Shown here: positions 6,343 through 8,502 of the stretch, one piece after another
Position numbering within the stretch: the first letter of the stretch is position 1
How the letters are laid out: the number at the start of each line of letters is the position of its first letter
NCBI GenBank assembly: GCA_051893155.1
Contig: JBJFGY010000064.1
Span: 1-8,502 of the forward strand
From: UBA6448 sp051893155
Lineage (GTDB): Bacteria; Bacillota_I; Bacilli_A; RF39; UBA660
Direction: 5' to 3'
Length of the DNA: 8,502 nucleotides
Program-made: the position numbers and the translations under genes
The notes under the pieces: generated by a model
The model's database searches: none
The model's input: only the letters and a program-made list of their open reading frames with translations
What the model was told of the DNA's origin: nothing

Positions 6343-6371
6343 ATTATATACCCTTATATATAAAATATCAA
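6343..6371 (-). promoter_or_regulatory. Sigma-A promoter of the flippase-like gene
   Basis: TTGATA (6366-6371) and TATAAT (6343-6348) are 17 bases apart on the minus strand: 5 of 6 and 6 of 6 consensus bases. The start point near 6336 leaves only about 10 bases before the ATG at 6326, a very short leader with at most a weak ribosome site. Confidence 0.75.
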
Positions 6372-6390
6372 TTTAATATAAAAATTGTTA

Positions 6391-6409
6391 ATAAAATAAT
6401 TTATTTTAT
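6391..6409. repeat. Perfect 19-bp AT-only palindrome upstream of the flippase promoter
   Basis: Two 9-bp arms (ATAAAATAA and TTATTTTAT) flank one central base, ending 20 bases upstream of the -35 box. The position would suit an operator for a dimeric regulator. In DNA this AT-rich such palindromes arise by chance, so the role is speculative. Confidence 0.3.
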
Positions 6410-6441
6410 ATTTAAAACTTTTTTTAAAGCTTCTCTAACTA

Positions 6442-6478
6442 TAAAAAAATACTCAAAATATTAAATTCTGAGTATTTT
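6442..6478 (-). terminator. Rho-independent terminator of the surface-protein gene
   Basis: A 10-bp stem (6446-6455 with 6469-6478, AAAATACTCA/TGAGTATTTT) with a 13-base loop runs into a T tract on the minus strand, 26 bases after the stop codon at 6504. Confidence 0.8.
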
Positions 6479-6503
6479 AGTATTTAACTATATTTTTTAA
6501 CCA

Positions 6504-8502
6504 TTAATCAGACTCTATCAAATAAGGCAAAGTATATGACCCATCTCCTGAGGCATACATGGTGTCAGGTTTTAAGGAAACGGATGGTCGGACTCCTCGA
6601 GAATTGTTTGCAAAGTTGTTACTTAAGTTACCCGAACTATAAACGCTACGCCCAACAGCGCTAGTACTATTGAAGTAACGAGGAGATTCAAGCCAATAAT
6701 ACTGTCCTGTGTTTAAATAATAGGTACTGTAACTTGCATCTTTATAAGCTAGCCATACTTCTGGAGCGGTAAGTAATCCTACTGGATATTTAAGCGGTGC
6801 TTTTACATTTTCTACTCTAAACTGATCTGTCTCATTTGCACATACTAAACTATAATTTTCATTATAATTTTTAAATTGCAAAGAACTTGTTGTACTTCCT
6901 CCATTTGGGTTCCATCCATTTAAGTTTAATATACTTCGGTCATTACAAAATGTTACATCCTCTAAATAAGAGGTATATGATGTCATATTGTTTTTATACC
7001 AAGTTTCTACATATGTTTTCATAGTTGAATCAGTTGTATTTACGTCATCTGAATATAGCATTTCACTTAAGGCATCACTTACTGATTTACCATTAGTAAG
7101 AGTTACATAATATGCAGTTGAAGATGAAGTATAATATACATAATATAAAGACGAGCAAGTAGTACCTGTTGTTAAACACGTATAGTGATTATTATTTATT
7201 GTATTATAGCCACTAGACCAAGTTGCTACTGTCATTGTATCAGTGAGTGTATAAGATCCATCAACATATGTAAATGAATTACCAAAAACAATATTAGATT
7301 GTGATGACATTGATTTAGATAAATAAGTATACACTGTATTATACATATATCCTACATAAGCTGGGGAGGTATAACTACTATTAAATGCACTTGTTCCTAT
7401 TTGAGAATCAGTACCTGAGTTACTGCATGTTAAATATGAATTACCTATATATTTGCCTAAACTAAATACTACATTATCACTACCACTTGCTCCTGATGAA
7501 TCTTTTGTATATTCTACTTTTATTACATTAGAGGTAGTAAGACCATCTAGATTAATTGTTCCACTTTTTTCACCACTATCGGTGCCTATTGTAGTATCAT
7601 CTAAATAAAATATTGCTTTATCATAATTTGTCTCTGAAGAAATTGTATAGGATAACACATAATCTCCTGCTTCAGCTACAGTAAATGTTATTGTTCCGGT
7701 GGCACTATCTGTTTGATTTGTACTTGTCCATATTTTATTTGTACTATCAAATGTATATGGGTAAGTTTCATCATTATATAAATTTAAATACTGTGATTCT
7801 TCAAGCAAAACTGATGATTCATAAATTTTTTTCTGGGTTCCATTATAAACTAGTTTAACTCCTCCTGTATCTGTTGTTCTTACTATTTTCCAACAAAATC
7901 CTGCAAAAAGTACATTATTATCTTCTACTGCACCATTATAATAATATACTGGGTTGGCATATGAATCTGCCCCTTCTCCATCATAAAGTTTTACAAAAGT
8001 ATTTCCTTCATTATATTTTTTTTGAATAGTTTTATAAAGTGTTTGTTTTTCATTCTTATCTGCATAAACATTACATGTAGTATTTTGAGAAGCATATACA
8101 AGTATTTTATTATTTTTTATTGATACTGTTCCACTTGGACTACAACTTGTCTTATCAGTATTAACTGTATAATAATAACCTGTTTCATTTATAGGAAGTT
8201 GCCCCATTTGTTTATAAGTTGTTCCACCTACTTCCTCTTGAACAAATAAATTGATTATATAATCTTCTGCTACGCCATCTATAGCATCAAAATATACATT
8301 ACATGATCCTCTTTTTGTGGCACTTACGGAAAAAGTTTTATTTGTATAACCTGTTATAGTAATACCTGCATCACATGTAGTACTTGCTTCCATATAAGTA
8401 TAAGCAGTTTCTGATGGAACATAATATGAAAGTGAATATGTTCCAATTCCATTTCCACTACTATCTTTATCTTCTCTATATATATTTATTTTTATATCAT
8501 TT
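6504..8502 (-). CDS. Large surface-type protein with Cys repeats and lectin-like C-terminus, 5' end outside window
   Basis: The frame is open for 665 codons to the window edge at 8502; an internal Met at 8393 has no ribosome site, so the true start lies outside. Visible residues about 43-146 hold two modules with a Cys pair 24-25 apart, the second Cys in CNVY. This suggests disulphides outside the cell. FCWKIVRTTDTGG (202-214) is a block I associate with large surface-protein families of uncultured low-GC Firmicutes. Residues about 248-348 are a Thr/Ser/Gly-rich beta module resembling carbohydrate-binding sandwiches and seem inserted into the domain. AYVGYMY and WLESP...GVRPSVSLKP follow; the latter resembles the end of C-type-lectin-like (DUF6273/formylglycine-enzyme-like) domains. 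There is no LPXTG or C-terminal anchor, and the signal peptide would be upstream. Ligand and function are unknown. A terminator follows. Confidence 0.8.
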   Translation of the reverse strand, partial: NDIKINIYREDKDSSGNGIGTYSLSYYVPSETAYTYMEASTTCDAGITITGYTNKTFSVSATKRGSCNVYFDAIDGVAEDYIINLFVQEEVGGTTYKQMGQLPINETGYYYTVNTDKTSCSPSGTVSIKNNKILVYASQNTTCNVYADKNEKQTLYKTIQKKYNEGNTFVKLYDGEGADSYANPVYYYNGAVEDNNVLFAGFCWKIVRTTDTGGVKLVYNGTQKKIYESSVLLEESQYLNLYNDETYPYTFDSTNKIWTSTNQTDSATGTITFTVAEAGDYVLSYTISSETNYDKAIFYLDDTTIGTDSGEKSGTINLDGLTTSNVIKVEYTKDSSGASGSDNVVFSLGKYIGNSYLTCSNSGTDSQIGTSAFNSSYTSPAYVGYMYNTVYTYLSKSMSSQSNIVFGNSFTYVDGSYTLTDTMTVATWSSGYNTINNNHYTCLTTGTTCSSLYYVYYTSSSTAYYVTLTNGKSVSDALSEMLYSDDVNTTDSTMKTYVETWYKNNMTSYTSYLEDVTFCNDRSILNLNGWNPNGGSTTSSLQFKNYNENYSLVCANETDQFRVENVKAPLKYPVGLLTAPEVWLAYKDASYSTYYLNTGQYYWLESPRYFNSTSAVGRSVYSSGNLSNNFANNSRGVRPSVSLKPDTMYASGDGSYTLPYLIESD
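6567..6695 (-). other. Candidate variable region (DGR-like or cassette) at the 3' end of the surface gene
   Basis: These 43 codons run from WLESPRY to VSLKP. The middle is a low-complexity series of Asn, Ser, Gly, Ala, Val and Arg (NSTSAVGRSV, then SSGNLSNNFANNSRG), followed by GVRP. DNA from 6541 to 6660 is about 47% G+C by hand count, against about 27% at 7141-7200 in the same gene. All four Arg codons here are CGT or CGA, whereas four of the five elsewhere in the visible gene are AGA. The position near the stop and the residue pattern match DGR variable regions. No reverse transcriptase or template repeat is in the window. Confidence 0.45.
7458..7760 (-). other. Inserted beta-rich module in the surface protein
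   Basis: About 101 codons (visible residues 248-348) alternate short hydrophobic strands with Thr/Ser/Gly/Asp turns, for example TGTITFTVAEAGDYVLSYTI, IFYLDDTTIG and NVIKVEYT. The pattern is typical of small jelly-roll or carbohydrate-binding modules. It separates the FCWKIVR block from the downstream AYVGYMY block, which normally look like parts of one domain. Assignment is by residue pattern only. Confidence 0.45.
8064..8144 (-). repeat. Cys-pair module 2 of the surface protein
   Basis: Visible residues 120-146 begin at a Cys and end in CNVY, with 22 residues between the two Cys. It parallels the module 77 residues earlier in Cys spacing, in the hydrophobic strand before the second Cys and in the CNVY end. 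Confidence 0.6.
8292..8375 (-). repeat. Cys-pair module 1 of the surface protein
   Basis: Visible residues 43-70 run from a Cys to CNVY with 23 residues between the two Cys. Similar modules may continue upstream beyond the window. The short visible sequence before it (TYSLSYYVPSETAYTY) has no Cys. Confidence 0.6.

Noticed and set aside
6372..6503. Small RNA or riboswitch between the surface gene and the flippase-like gene
   Set aside because: Beyond the terminator and one AT palindrome there is no conserved-looking structured element; the sequence is nearly all A/T.
6504..8393. Surface gene starting at the Met codon at 8393
   Set aside because: The same frame stays open to the window edge with sensible sequence, and no ribosome site precedes that Met, so the gene is 5'-truncated by the window.
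1..8502. CRISPR array, insertion sequence, tRNA or rRNA
   Set aside because: No regularly spaced DNA repeats, transposase sequence, terminal inverted repeats or cloverleaf-like segments were seen on either strand.

Overview
The window looks like chromosomal DNA from a very AT-rich, endospore-forming Firmicute. It is most likely one of the low-GC, uncultured gut Bacilli related to the Mollicutes/RF39 or Erysipelotrichia-like groups. The evidence is a full-length SpoIVA followed by an HU gene in the same order as Bacillus subtilis spoIVA-hbs, extremely AT-rich intergenic DNA, strong Shine-Dalgarno sequences, and TGG (not TGA) for Trp at every Trp codon checked. All supported genes lie on the minus strand, so transcription runs from high to low coordinates. 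No rRNA, tRNA, CRISPR array or insertion sequence was seen, and no gene-free stretch exceeds 300 bases.

Layout in transcription order. (1) 8502-6504: the 3' two-thirds or more of a large, probably exported surface protein. It has paired-cysteine repeats, an inserted beta-rich module, and an Asn/Ser/Gly-rich C-terminal segment encoded by DNA of clearly higher GC. That end resembles the variable C-type-lectin-like ends of diversity-generating retroelement (DGR) targets. A hairpin terminator follows. (2) 6326-5301: a polytopic membrane protein of the flippase-like/LPG_synthase_TM (MprF N-domain) family, with its own promoter and terminator. (3) 5250-3463 and 3455-2520: two tandem, diverged amidoligase-family proteins (glutamine-synthetase-like COOH-NH2 ligase fold), translationally coupled. 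The larger has about five 36-44-residue helical repeats in front of the ligase domain. (4) 2452-2117: a 111-residue small protein of unknown function behind a consensus sigma-A promoter, possibly an Sm/SH3-like barrel. (5) 2036-558: spoIVA. (6) 438-166: HU. (7) 60-1: probable first 20 codons of another gene starting with TTG.

Most units are monocistronic, each closed by a compact hairpin, and two stop codons sit inside the terminator hairpin. The exception is the amidoligase pair, which has no recognisable terminator before the small gene. The three may therefore be partly co-transcribed.

The most interesting parts are the amidoligase pair, a candidate uncharacterised amide-bond-forming system, and the hypervariable-looking 3' end of the surface gene. 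SpoIVA and HU are ordinary conserved genes. Function for the amidoligases, the small protein and the flippase-like protein rests on motifs only; their substrates cannot be read from the sequence.
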